DNA of 64,000 nucleotides. It comes from Paenibacillus sp. MAHUQ-63 (GTDB taxonomy: Bacteria; Bacillota; Bacilli; Paenibacillales; NBRC-103111). Shown piece after piece: positions 26,531 through 35,786 of the stretch (position 1 is its first letter; each line of letters opens with the position of its first letter). Both the position numbers and the translations under genes were made by a program. Where the stretch lies: NCBI RefSeq assembly GCF_028765165.1, contig NZ_JARADB010000007.1:124001-188000 (forward strand). The letters run 5' to 3'. The notes under the pieces were generated by a model that was not told the origin of the DNA, did not search any database, and worked only from the letters and a program-made list of their open reading frames with translations.

Positions 26531-26640
26531 GTTCTCACCGCCTCGATGTTTTAGTCTTGTCTCTTGTTAAGATGTACGCCGCTCGTCCGATGGATATGAC
26601 CGTTCCATGCAATTGACACAATTTCGGTTTGGAGGATGTT

Positions 26641-26796
26641 ATGGACGCCTATGTAATCCTTTTGCTTGCTTGTGCAGCTGTATTCCTCGTATTCCGGTTG
26701 AGGCAGTCCTTTCGCAAAACGCGGGAGAGAATTGACAAAACGGAGGAAATTCAGCGCAAGCTGGCTGCTTTAAGGAAAAAAAGAGATGAAGACTAG
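26641..26796 (+). CDS. Small single-helix membrane protein, 51 residues
   Basis: Short gene with a strong ribosome site (TTGGAGGATGTT) and ATG at 26641. The product MDAYVILLLACAAVFLVF... has one helix (about 4-20) followed by a strongly charged, helical tail rich in Lys, Arg and Glu (RKTRERIDKTEEIQRK) ending RKKRDED. I do not recognise a family. It precedes the TM-anchored gene at 26853 by 56 bp in the same direction and is likely part of the same membrane group. Confidence 0.65.
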   Translation: MDAYVILLLACAAVFLVFRLRQSFRKTRERIDKTEEIQRKLAALRKKRDED

Positions 26797-26852
26797 CGAT
26801 TGCCTGTAGTATGATAGGGGAGATCTTTTTGGATAAATAGGAGGGGTAAGCG

Positions 26853-27284
26853 TTGGATCAGTGGATTTCATTTGCACAGGATCGTTGGTATTTGCTAGTT
26901 GCAGCTGTCATTGTGTTATTCATCGTCATCGGGATCGTCAAAACCGTGGTGAAATGGGTTGTCGTTATCGCAGTTGTAGGCGCTCTGCTCGTTTATGGCG
27001 CAAGTTATAAGGATAAAATAAAGGATATTGGGGCAAGCGTTGTCACTCAGGTTGGGGACGAAGTGAAAGACAAAGCGGTCTCCACGTTGACAGCGGAAGC
27101 GAAAGAGGCGCAGTTCAAAGCCAATCCGGACGGTTCCTTCATCATCACGACGAAAAGCTTGAAAGTGGAGGGCAAGGCCGGCACGGACGAAGTGCAGGTC
27201 ACGTTCCTCGGTAAAACATTTAAAATGAATGCGAATGCAGCGCTTAACGCATTCATCGAACAAGCGAAGAAAAACGCCGGCTAA
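26853..27284 (+). CDS. Membrane-anchored protein of unknown function
   Basis: 143 residues; the first 50 form one or two hydrophobic helices (about 12-30 and 33-48), followed by an amphipathic, Lys/Asp-rich segment and a beta-rich C-terminal domain (GSFIITTKSLKVEGKAG, VQVTFLGKTFKMN). The start is TTG at 26853, 6 bp after GAGGGG. It lies 21 bp before the transglutaminase gene, so the two are co-transcribed. No family was recognised. Confidence 0.75.
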   Translation: MDQWISFAQDRWYLLVAAVIVLFIVIGIVKTVVKWVVVIAVVGALLVYGASYKDKIKDIGASVVTQVGDEVKDKAVSTLTAEAKEAQFKANPDGSFIITTKSLKVEGKAGTDEVQVTFLGKTFKMNANAALNAFIEQAKKNAG

Positions 27285-27305
27285 GCGGCAGGAGGGTGAG
27301 TGCGT

Positions 27306-28454
27306 ATGGCGGATATGTCGTGGTTTCAAATGAATTCCATCAATTTAATATCCATTGTGATCGTGCTCACTTTCGCCGGCTCCGTCGTTCAAGGATTCTT
27401 CCGCGGCGGCTCAGGCTCTGCCAAGCATCTGCTCTCCATGCTCGTGGAGGCGGTTGTCGTCATTGCCTCTGTGCTTATCGCCTGGAAAATGGTGGGGCTT
27501 GTCTCGCCCGTCATCCAAACATGGCTGAAAGAGCAGAATCTGCAGGTGCCTTCCGTAGAAATCAGCAGCCTCCAGCAAGCTTATTATACGGCGATGACAA
27601 GCGTTCGCGACTTCCCGCTGCTGCGGTTCGGCGTGCTGTTCCTGATCGGCTATATGATGGTGAAATTGGCGCTGAATTTGCTGGTTGATCCGCTGATGGG
27701 CGGATGGCTGGCCCGTCGCGACCCTTACCGGGAACGCGGCAATTCGGTCCTCTCCTCCCTGTCCGGAGGGGTGATCGGTTCCGTTGCCGGCATCGCGCGG
27801 GCGCTAATTCTGATCGCCGTTTTATTCATCTATGTGACCTTATTCCCGCACTCCTTGGTCACGCCATATATTGAATCTTCCCAGATGTATCAGAAAGGGG
27901 CGAAGGAAGTCATCTCCCCCTTCACCGGAGATTTCATCGCGGACAAGGTGCCCGTGTTCACCCGGGCGGTAGAGCAGGAATTTACGAATATTTTACAGCG
28001 TAAATATGAAGTGCTGGACGCGAAAGTTCCCGGCAATATCGTCGATGCGGCCAAAGAAGTGACTGCTATCGGAAAGACGGATGAAGAGAAAGCCAAGCTG
28101 TTGTACCAATGGGTCGGCAGCCGGGTTAAGTATGATTGGGATAAAGTGAAGCTGTATGAAGAACAGCGGATCTGGAAGGAGCAGACGCCGGAGGATACGT
28201 TCAATACCCGCGAAGGCGTATGTATCGATTATTCGAGGCTGTATGCCCAGATGGCCAGAGCGGTAGGCCTGGATGTGAAAGTCGTCACGGGCCTCGGCTA
28301 TGACGGGCAAGGCAGTTACGGTCCGCACGCGTGGAATGAGGTTTACTTGAAAGAATCTAACCAATGGGTTCCTCTTGACTCGACATGGGTGTCCAGCGGC
28401 GGCAATTGGTTCAATCCGCCGAACTTTGACCAAACGCATATTAGAGACGCATAG
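27306..28454 (+). CDS. Membrane protein with transglutaminase-like domain
   Basis: The 382-residue protein has four N-terminal helices within about 175 residues (a CvpA-like arrangement) and a C-terminal transglutaminase-core domain. The catalytic triad is visible: Cys in REGVCIDYSR, His in GPHAWNEVYL and Asp in PLDSTWVSS. Such domains act as peptidases or cross-linkers; the one here would lie outside the membrane if the helices number four. The ATG at 27306 follows GGAGGG at 10 bp; a GTG at 27300 is possible. Neighbours suggest an envelope role. Confidence 0.85.
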   Translation: MADMSWFQMNSINLISIVIVLTFAGSVVQGFFRGGSGSAKHLLSMLVEAVVVIASVLIAWKMVGLVSPVIQTWLKEQNLQVPSVEISSLQQAYYTAMTSVRDFPLLRFGVLFLIGYMMVKLALNLLVDPLMGGWLARRDPYRERGNSVLSSLSGGVIGSVAGIARALILIAVLFIYVTLFPHSLVTPYIESSQMYQKGAKEVISPFTGDFIADKVPVFTRAVEQEFTNILQRKYEVLDAKVPGNIVDAAKEVTAIGKTDEEKAKLLYQWVGSRVKYDWDKVKLYEEQRIWKEQTPEDTFNTREGVCIDYSRLYAQMARAVGLDVKVVTGLGYDGQGSYGPHAWNEVYLKESNQWVPLDSTWVSSGGNWFNPPNFDQTHIRDA

Positions 28455-28461
28455 AAGCTGC

Positions 28462-28500
28462 AAGCCTTTCCTTCGATGACGAAGGGAGGGCTTTTTCTTT
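28462..28500 (+). terminator. Terminator after the transglutaminase gene
   Basis: AAGCCTTTCCTTCG pairs with CGAAGGGAGGGCTT (two G-U pairs) around ATGA, followed by TTTTCTTT. Confidence 0.88.
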
Positions 28501-28612
28501 AGGGGCAACCGCCGCTGCAGGAAAAACATGGAGGTTTGCAGAGGTTTTTCTCATCCAATAGTAAATGTGGTAAACTAAAAGGGTGTGATTTTGTTAAGGA
28601 GATAAAGGAGTC

Positions 28613-29341
28613 ATGATGAGGAAATCATTGAATGAGTACGAGATGATTTACTTGGATGCCGGGGATACGCTGTTGACGATTCCCGCCGCCCAAACCATAT
28701 TGAAGCAATATTTGCAGCTGCGTTCCGTGGAGCGGGACGAGGCGCATATCAGTGAACTATTCACGGAAGCTTTCCGTCTATTTTATTATGTTAATAAACA
28801 GGACAACTTCGTGGCATGCACGCCGGAGTCGGATCGCGAGTTCTGGGTCCATCTATATCAATACGTGCTGCATAAGCTGGGCATTCACGAGGAATGGACA
28901 GAGGAACAGATCTTCCAGTGCTGCCACGAGCTGTACGAAATTTATACGGCGCCCGAATACTATGAGCTGTTTGCCGATGTGAAGCCATTCCTGAAGGCGC
29001 TGCAGGACCGGGGCTTCCGAATCGGCATCGTCAGCAATTTCGCGCCTACACTGCAAGCGATCCTGGAGGACAAGGATATCCTGCATTATTTCGATCCGGT
29101 CATCGTCTCGACGGAGGTCGGTTTGGAGAAGCCGGACCCGGCGATTTTCAAGCTTGCCCTGGAGCGGGCGGGGGTGGCGGCACGAGATGTCCTGTATGTC
29201 GGGGATCACGAAACGAACGATATTTGGGCGCCGGGTCAAGTCGGCATCGATGCGGTTCGCATTCTTCGTTACGATTACCATTCCGGGGAAGGCATCCGTT
29301 CCCTGTTGGAGCTTTTGGATGAACAACAAGCTATTGTGTAA
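28613..29341 (+). CDS. HAD-superfamily hydrolase
   Basis: Soluble phosphatase-like protein of 242 residues. Motif I is IYLDAGDTLL with the nucleophile Asp, motif II includes IVSNFAP, motif III Lys lies in GLEKPDPAIF and motif IV is VGDHETNDIWAP. A helical cap of about 90 residues after motif I places it in HAD subfamily IA. AAGGAG occurs twice before the ATG. The first penicillin-binding protein gene follows after 17 bp, so they may be co-transcribed. The substrate is unknown. Confidence 0.9.
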   Translation: MMRKSLNEYEMIYLDAGDTLLTIPAAQTILKQYLQLRSVERDEAHISELFTEAFRLFYYVNKQDNFVACTPESDREFWVHLYQYVLHKLGIHEEWTEEQIFQCCHELYEIYTAPEYYELFADVKPFLKALQDRGFRIGIVSNFAPTLQAILEDKDILHYFDPVIVSTEVGLEKPDPAIFKLALERAGVAARDVLYVGDHETNDIWAPGQVGIDAVRILRYDYHSGEGIRSLLELLDEQQAIV

Positions 29342-29358
29342 GAAAGGATCTGAGTGTG

Positions 29359-31422
29359 ATGAAGCCATCCATTATGGATGACCCCAAGAAAAAAGAAATC
29401 ACCAAGAAGCGGCATTTCTCGTTTCGGATCAATATATTTTTCTTCATAACGTTCTTATTATTTTCCGTCCTCATCGTGCGCCTGGCTATCTTACAATTCG
29501 TTCAAGCCAAGGATTTGAAAGCGGCAGAGAATACGAATACGAATCAAACGAACAAAATCGCCCCGATTCGCGGCAACATTTATGATTCGACCAAATCGCC
29601 TCTCGCGTATACCATCCCCGTGCAGTCGCTGTTTTTCCGGATCGAACCTTCCCAACAGGATAAAGACGAAGTCATTCGGATGGCGAATAAGCTGAAAACG
29701 GAAGTGTTCGACAAATACGGCAAAAAGGATGCCAAACCGATGGAGCCTGCCGATATCGTGCTCGCGATGGATCTGGGCTATGACATTAACAAGAATAAAG
29801 TGAAGGACCCGAGCTATTATTGGGTTCCGCGCAAAATCAAAAGCGATCTGTCGAAAGAAGAAATCGCCTATTTGCTGGAGCACCGGGATGAGTTCAAGTG
29901 GCTGGAGGTTACGGAAGAGAGCATCCGCACCTACGAGCTGGACGATGACGGCACCACGACGATCGCTCCGCAATTAATCGGCTATCTCAAATCGTATTCC
30001 ACCGAGAAAGCGAAGGAAATGTACGAGAATAATGAGAACAGCAAGGAGTATCTCGATACCGAAAATGTAGGCTTCGACGGGATCGAGCGCATGTACCAGG
30101 ATGAGCTTCGCGGCAAGAACGGCTACAAAATATATCCCGTGAACGCAGCGATGAAAATTATCGGACGCGCGACGGTCACGAAGCCGACTAAAGGCAACAA
30201 TCTGTATCTGTCTATCAACAAGGATATTCAGAAGACCGCGGAGAAAGCGATTGCCGATCAAATCGCCTTCCTGCATACCCCACAGGCCAGAAACGACGCC
30301 TATTTGAAATACGGGGCGAATGCCCAGGCAGGCTATGCGGTAGCGATGGAAGTCGATACGGGACGCGTCGTCACGATGGCGAATTATCCCGACTACAATT
30401 CCAACGAATGGACAGGCGGGATTTCGCAGGCTACGCTGGATGAGATCGGATCGTATATCTATAACGGTTCGATTACGACCGCTTATCCCAAATATTCGGA
30501 TAAAGAGCGGCCGAAGCATCCTTCCTCCATTGTATTCATGGGTTCCACGATCAAACCGTTGTCCGTGCTGATCGGATTGACGGAGAAGCTCTTTACGGCG
30601 GGCGAGACTTATTACGATTCCGGCTCCTTCACATTCGGTAAAACGGCTTCCGCGAGTACGATCCGAAATTCGGATGGACATGCTTATGGACCTTTGAATG
30701 CTTCGACGGCTATCGAACATTCGTCCAATACGTATATGTCGGCCAAAATCGGTATCCCCTTCTATCAGAAATACGGTGGCGAGAATGTCGCCGTCACGGA
30801 CAAATGGGCGGACTACCTGGCGAAGTTCGGCATCGGCGTCAAGACCGGCAGCGGACTGCCCGGTGAAACTGCCGGTTCGAACGATTTTGCCAAAAACGCC
30901 AAAAAAGACAGCTATCAGTCCGCCATGGTGTATGCATCATGGGGACAGAACGAGAAAACGACGACGCTGCAGCTCGCGCAGTACGCGGCGACATTGGCCA
31001 GCCGCGGCAAACGAATGAAGCCGCTGTTCGTGGATGAAATCCGCAGCTTCGAGGGCGATCTCGTCAAGAAGGTCGAGCCCGAGGTCTTGGAGGATTCCAG
31101 CGCCATGTTCTCGAAGAATGATTGGAACACCATTATTCACGGTATGAAGAGCGGCGCCGAAGGGATCGAGGAGCTGCCGTACAACGTTGCGCGCAAAACG
31201 GGAACCTCGACGCAAGCGGTCTCCGGCGGAACGATAGATAACGCCGTGTTCATCGCCTTCGCACCCGTGGAGAATCCGAAGCTGGCCGTCGCCGTCGTCG
31301 TGCCGGAGGGCGGATTCGGGCGTTACGGGGCATCGCCGATCGCGGCGAAGATTTTCCAAGCGTATGACGCGGCCAATGAGGGCATCCTGACGAAGCTCGG
31401 CGGCGGGAAGCGCCCTTGGTAA
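29359..31422 (+). CDS. Class B penicillin-binding protein (transpeptidase), copy 1
   Basis: Peptidoglycan transpeptidase of the PBP2/PbpA type, 687 residues. One N-terminal helix (about 22-45) anchors it; the dimerisation domain follows; the transpeptidase domain has active Ser in STIK (SSIVFMGSTIKPLSV), SSN in IEHSSNTYM and KTGT in ARKTGTSTQAV. It ends GGGKRPW. The ATG at 29359 has AAAGGATCTGAGTGTG before it, a leader very like that of copy 2. It is paired with a close paralogue and separated from it by a terminator. Elongation or sporulation roles are both possible. Confidence 0.95.
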   Translation: MKPSIMDDPKKKEITKKRHFSFRINIFFFITFLLFSVLIVRLAILQFVQAKDLKAAENTNTNQTNKIAPIRGNIYDSTKSPLAYTIPVQSLFFRIEPSQQDKDEVIRMANKLKTEVFDKYGKKDAKPMEPADIVLAMDLGYDINKNKVKDPSYYWVPRKIKSDLSKEEIAYLLEHRDEFKWLEVTEESIRTYELDDDGTTTIAPQLIGYLKSYSTEKAKEMYENNENSKEYLDTENVGFDGIERMYQDELRGKNGYKIYPVNAAMKIIGRATVTKPTKGNNLYLSINKDIQKTAEKAIADQIAFLHTPQARNDAYLKYGANAQAGYAVAMEVDTGRVVTMANYPDYNSNEWTGGISQATLDEIGSYIYNGSITTAYPKYSDKERPKHPSSIVFMGSTIKPLSVLIGLTEKLFTAGETYYDSGSFTFGKTASASTIRNSDGHAYGPLNASTAIEHSSNTYMSAKIGIPFYQKYGGENVAVTDKWADYLAKFGIGVKTGSGLPGETAGSNDFAKNAKKDSYQSAMVYASWGQNEKTTTLQLAQYAATLASRGKRMKPLFVDEIRSFEGDLVKKVEPEVLEDSSAMFSKNDWNTIIHGMKSGAEGIEELPYNVARKTGTSTQAVSGGTIDNAVFIAFAPVENPKLAVAVVVPEGGFGRYGASPIAAKIFQAYDAANEGILTKLGGGKRPW

Positions 31423-31432
31423 ACAGGTATAC

Positions 31433-31474
31433 AAAACCTTCAACCCTCATATATGAGGAGTTGGAGGTTTTTTT
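31433..31474 (+). terminator. Terminator between the two penicillin-binding proteins
   Basis: AAAACCTTCAACCCTCAT and ATGAGGAGTTGGAGGTTTT form a long stem with wobble pairs, followed by TTTTTTG. Confidence 0.9.
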
Positions 31475-31547
31475 GCGCTGTCCGGCTGAACTTTACCGGG
31501 GTTCATCCGTCTATTTAGGAGATGAGAAAGAAAGGATCTGTTCAAGG

Positions 31548-33614
31548 ATGAAATCGCCGATTCTGGATGATCCGAGGAAACAGGAAGTAGCGAAGAAGAA
31601 GCATCTGTCCGTGCGGATCAATATTTTTTTCTTTGTCGTATTTATCTTATTTTCTATGCTGATCGTCCGTCTGGCGATGCTGCAGTTCGTTCAGGCCAAG
31701 GAGCATAAGGCGGCGGAAAACAGGAACGGTACGCAAACCGTGCAGATTGCCCCCATTCGCGGCAACATTTATGATGCTACGAAATCGCCGATTGCTTATA
31801 CGATCCCAATGCAGTCGCTCTTTTTCCGGATTGATCCCGCCGCACAAAAGTTGGACGATCTGATCGCCATGGCCGAGCGGCTCAAAACCGACGTATTCGA
31901 CAAATATGCCAAGCCCGGCTCCAAAAGCCCGACGCCGGAAGAGATCGTTCTTGCCATGGATATCGGGTATGATATTCACAAGAATGAAGTCAGAAAGCCG
32001 AGCTATTACTGGGTGCCGAGGCGCATTAAGGCGGACTTGTCCAATGAAGAAATCGCTTATCTGCTGGAGCATCGGGATGAGTTTCAATGGTTCGACGTAA
32101 CGGAAGAGAGTATCCGTACTTATGAAATGGACGATGACGGCTTGACGACGATCGCTACGCATTTGGTAGGCTATACGAATTCCTTTACTTCGCCGACCGC
32201 CAAGGAAATGTATAAGGACAGCCCCATGATTAAGGAATACTTGAATACGGAAACGGTCGGGTTCGACGGCATTGAGCGGATGTATCAAGATGAGCTTCGC
32301 GGCATGAATGGCAGTAAAGTATATCCGGTTGACGCCACGAATAAAATTATTGGACGCGCGGAAGTGACGCCGCCCGTCAAAGGCAACAATTTGTATCTAA
32401 CGATCCACAAGGATGTCCAGAAAGCAACGGAAAGAATGCTGGAGGACCATCTCCGCTATTTGCGCAGCCCTTCCCATGCAGGCGACCCTTATTTGAGGAC
32501 CGGTATGCAGGCGGCTTCCGCATTCGCCGTTGCGATGGAAGTCGACACGGGGCGCGTCGTCACGATGGCGAACTATCCGGATTACGATGCGAACGCATGG
32601 ACCGGCGGCATGCCGTCGAGCATTTATAAGGAGATCGAAACCTTCATCCCTAACGGCAGCATACGGACCGCCAAAGCCAAATATCCGGATGCCAAAGAGA
32701 ACGCGAAGCACCCGTCGTCCATCGTTTTCATGGGTTCGACGATCAAGCCGTTATCGGTGTTGATCGGACTGAAGGAGAAATTTTTCAACCGGTATGAGAA
32801 GTCGTATTACGATTCCGGTTCATTCACCTTCGGTCGCGGCGGCGGCAGCACCATCACGAATTCGGGCAAAACGGCTTACGGCTATCTGGATGCTGCAGGG
32901 GCGATTGAGCACTCCTCCAATACGTTCATGTCCGAGCGAGTGGGCATCCCGTTCTGGAACAAATATGGCAGGGAGAATCCGGCTGTGACGGCCAAATGGG
33001 CCGAGTATCTGGCCAAGTTCGGGATGGGAATCAAGACGGGCAGCGGTTTGCCTGGGGAATTCGCAGGTGCCAACGATTTTATTAGAAATGCGGAGAATGA
33101 CAGTTACCAGTCGGCGATGGTGTATGCGTCCTGGGGCCAGAACGAAAAGACGACAACGCTGCAGCTTGCCCAATATACCGCTACTTTAGCGAGCCGCGGG
33201 AAACGGATGAAGCCGATATTCGTTGATGAGATCCGCAACTACCAGGGGGACCTGGTACGTAAAGTCGAACCTGAAGTGCTGGACGATTGGGGAGGAGAAT
33301 TTGCTGACGAGGATTGGAGCACGATTATTCACGGGATGAAGAGCGGTGCGGAGGGCATCGAGGAGCTGCCGTTCAACGTAGCGCGCAAAACAGGAACCTC
33401 GACGCAGGCTGTAGCGGGCGGCTCCGTAGAGAACGCCGTATTCATCGCCTTCGCGCCAGTAGAGAATCCGAAGCTGGCCGTTGCGGTCGTCGTGCCGGAG
33501 GGCGGATTCGGACGCTATGGGGCCTCCCCGATTGCGGCGACCATTTTCCAGGCTTACGACGCAGCCTACGATAATATTCTGACGAAGCTGGGCGGCGGGA
33601 AGAAGCCTTGGTAA
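31548..33614 (+). CDS. Class B penicillin-binding protein (transpeptidase), copy 2
   Basis: Paralogue of the preceding gene, 688 residues, with the same N-terminal anchor, STIK (SSIVFMGSTIKPL), SSN (IEHSSNTFM) and KTGT (ARKTGTSTQAV), and the ending GGGKKPW. Identity is high along the whole length, with differences clustered in the dimerisation domain and around residues 320-420. I chose the ATG at 31548 because it aligns with copy 1 (KSPILDDPRKQEV against KPSIMDDPKKKEI) and follows AAAGGATCTGTTCAAGG; the open frame upstream runs through the terminator. It must have its own promoter or rely on readthrough. Confidence 0.95.
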   Translation: MKSPILDDPRKQEVAKKKHLSVRINIFFFVVFILFSMLIVRLAMLQFVQAKEHKAAENRNGTQTVQIAPIRGNIYDATKSPIAYTIPMQSLFFRIDPAAQKLDDLIAMAERLKTDVFDKYAKPGSKSPTPEEIVLAMDIGYDIHKNEVRKPSYYWVPRRIKADLSNEEIAYLLEHRDEFQWFDVTEESIRTYEMDDDGLTTIATHLVGYTNSFTSPTAKEMYKDSPMIKEYLNTETVGFDGIERMYQDELRGMNGSKVYPVDATNKIIGRAEVTPPVKGNNLYLTIHKDVQKATERMLEDHLRYLRSPSHAGDPYLRTGMQAASAFAVAMEVDTGRVVTMANYPDYDANAWTGGMPSSIYKEIETFIPNGSIRTAKAKYPDAKENAKHPSSIVFMGSTIKPLSVLIGLKEKFFNRYEKSYYDSGSFTFGRGGGSTITNSGKTAYGYLDAAGAIEHSSNTFMSERVGIPFWNKYGRENPAVTAKWAEYLAKFGMGIKTGSGLPGEFAGANDFIRNAENDSYQSAMVYASWGQNEKTTTLQLAQYTATLASRGKRMKPIFVDEIRNYQGDLVRKVEPEVLDDWGGEFADEDWSTIIHGMKSGAEGIEELPFNVARKTGTSTQAVAGGSVENAVFIAFAPVENPKLAVAVVVPEGGFGRYGASPIAATIFQAYDAAYDNILTKLGGGKKPW

Positions 33615-33623
33615 GGAACAGTA

Positions 33624-33654
33624 CAAAGAGGATGTCCGGGAGACATCCTCTTTG
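33624..33654. terminator. Bidirectional terminator after PBP copy 2
   Basis: Perfect 13-bp stem CAAAGAGGATGTC/GACATCCTCTTTG with a CGGGA loop, between convergent genes. Confidence 0.88.
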
Positions 33655-33675
33655 CTTTGTTCGGCAGAGCCTGAA

Positions 33676-35658
33676 TTATTTAACCCGTATCCATACCGCC
33701 ATCTCGCCAACCCCGCGATTCCCCCATTGGAAATAAGGGATGGCCCGCAAGGTAACAGGCTCCGGCGACGGCCCCCAGCGGCGGTACGGAAGCTCATCCT
33801 GCGGCCACGAATCCGCAGCAGCTTCCTTGTAGCCGTGTGCCGTAATGAACATCGTGCCGCCAAGCGTATCCGTGTCCGCCTCCGTCTCAAGCCGCGTGCC
33901 GCTCTGCAGGCTGAGGCCGGCGAGCGGTGCGCCGTTATCCGCCTGCTCGAGGCAGTAGACGAGCGGCCCTCGCTGGATGGCGGCTTTCCCTGCGTTGCTG
34001 CGGATGAGCGGACTGGCTTCGATCAGTTGAGCCTCCATCCCCAGCTGCCAGGTCACGACGTCGCCGTCCGCCCACACCCGGTCGACGACCGCATAGCCGC
34101 TGTCCATCTGCAGCGCCTGCTCCTTCACTCCGTTGATGAGCAGCTGCGGCTCGCCTTCGCACCAGGAAGGGACGCGCAAGGCCAAGGCGAAGGCGTGCGG
34201 CTGCGCCAAGCTGAGGCGCAGCGTCGACTCTCCGTGCCAAGGCAGCGAGCTCATCTGCTTCAAGCCGACGGAGACGCTCCCGTCCAGCGTAATCGTTGTT
34301 TCGCTGCCGATAAACAGATGGCAGTTGATCCTTCCTTCCTCCGTCGTATACATATAGCTCCCCAGCGAAGAAAGGATCCGCGCCAAATTCGGCGGGCAGC
34401 AAGCGCAGCCGAACCACTTCTGGCGCTCCGCTTTTACGTGGTGCTTGCCGGGATTGCCTGCCGAAGCTTCCGGCCATACCTCCAGCGGATTCACATAGAA
34501 GAAGCGCGTCCCGTCCTGGCTCATGCTGCCGATGATGATGTTGTACAGCGCACGCTCGATCACATCCGCATATTCGCTTCGCGTCTCGAGCCGCAGCATC
34601 CGCTGGGCGAAGAACACCAGACCGATCGAAGCGCACGTCTCGGCATAGACCGTGTCATTAGGCAGATCGTAGTCGAAGGAGAAGGCTTCCCCGTGATGCG
34701 TCGAACCGATTCCGCCGGTTATGTACATTTGCTTCCGCGTCGTATTCGCCCACAGCTTCCGGCAAGCCGCAAGAAGCCGCTCGTCGCCTGTTTCCCGGGC
34801 CAGATCAGCCATGGCGGTGTACATGTAGACAGCTCTAACCGAATGGCCGACGGCCGTATCCTGTTCGCGCACGGGCAGGTGGTTCTGTTGATACTTCGCA
34901 TTCAACGCCGGATTTGCCGATTGGCCTGCGCGGTAATGAGACGTTCGGCCGCGGCGCTCCCATTCCATCTCGAAGAAATCAGGGCGCTGTCCCCGTTCGT
35001 CGATGAAATAGCAGGCAAGCTTCAAGTATTGATCATTCTGCGTCACCGTATACAGCTTGACCAGCGCAAGCTCGATTTCTTGATGCCCGTCATACCCGCG
35101 CAGTTTCCCTTCCTCACGGCCGAACGTATCGCCGATATGATCGACGAAGCGGCACATCGCATCCAAAAACTTCCTTTTGCCGGTGGCTTCGTAATAGGCC
35201 ACGGCAGCTTCAATCATATGCCCTGCACAGTATAACTCATGGCATTCATGCAAGTTCGTCCACCGTTTGCCCGGCTCTTTGATGGTGTAATAGGTGTTCA
35301 CGTAGCCGTCGCTATGCTGTGCCTTGCAAATAAGCTCGATCGTCTCATCGGCGATGCGTTCCAATTGCTCGTCGGGATGAGCCTGAAGCGAGTAGGCGAC
35401 AGCCTCCAGCCATTTGGCAAGATCCGAGTCTTGGAACACCCAGCCGTGATAGTCCCCGGTTTCCAACCCTGCGGCTATCCGGAAATTGCGAATGGCGTAG
35501 CTGGGCTCGGCGCCGGGTACGCGGTCGTTGAGCGCTTCCCATTGATAGGGGATCACCGTGTCCCGGACAAGGGAGACATAACGGTTCCAGAAATCATCGT
35601 TAATCGTAATCTGGTTTAAAGGCAGCTGATGCTTGGCCCGAAGCAGCGTGCTTGACAT
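33676..35658 (-). CDS. GH127 family beta-L-arabinofuranosidase (DUF1680)
   Basis: Cytoplasmic glycosidase of 660 residues without signal peptide, resembling HypBA1. The zinc-cysteine site of the family is visible: Glu and Cys in YAETCASIGL and two Cys in WFGCACCPPNLAR. The N-terminal FWNRYVSLVRDTVIPYQW and GDYHGWVFQDSDLAKWLEA are also family blocks. It likely removes terminal beta-L-arabinofuranose from plant hydroxyproline-glycans or arabinan pieces. The divergent AraC regulator is its probable controller. Confidence 0.93.
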   Translation of the reverse strand: MSSTLLRAKHQLPLNQITINDDFWNRYVSLVRDTVIPYQWEALNDRVPGAEPSYAIRNFRIAAGLETGDYHGWVFQDSDLAKWLEAVAYSLQAHPDEQLERIADETIELICKAQHSDGYVNTYYTIKEPGKRWTNLHECHELYCAGHMIEAAVAYYEATGKRKFLDAMCRFVDHIGDTFGREEGKLRGYDGHQEIELALVKLYTVTQNDQYLKLACYFIDERGQRPDFFEMEWERRGRTSHYRAGQSANPALNAKYQQNHLPVREQDTAVGHSVRAVYMYTAMADLARETGDERLLAACRKLWANTTRKQMYITGGIGSTHHGEAFSFDYDLPNDTVYAETCASIGLVFFAQRMLRLETRSEYADVIERALYNIIIGSMSQDGTRFFYVNPLEVWPEASAGNPGKHHVKAERQKWFGCACCPPNLARILSSLGSYMYTTEEGRINCHLFIGSETTITLDGSVSVGLKQMSSLPWHGESTLRLSLAQPHAFALALRVPSWCEGEPQLLINGVKEQALQMDSGYAVVDRVWADGDVVTWQLGMEAQLIEASPLIRSNAGKAAIQRGPLVYCLEQADNGAPLAGLSLQSGTRLETEADTDTLGGTMFITAHGYKEAAADSWPQDELPYRRWGPSPEPVTLRAIPYFQWGNRGVGEMAVWIRVK

Positions 35659-35786
35659 GGTGCAACCTCCTCGATTTTAGCGGAAATAGGCTTTGCTTTC
35701 CCCCATTATATGAGGGATACTGGTAGAGAAACAGGCGGAAATACAACCATTTATTTATAAAATTTCACACTTGAGGATGGTTCGAA

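Noticed and set aside
33652-35235. 527-codon plus-strand open frame
   Set aside because: Antisense to the GH127 gene, His/Arg-rich, without family motifs.
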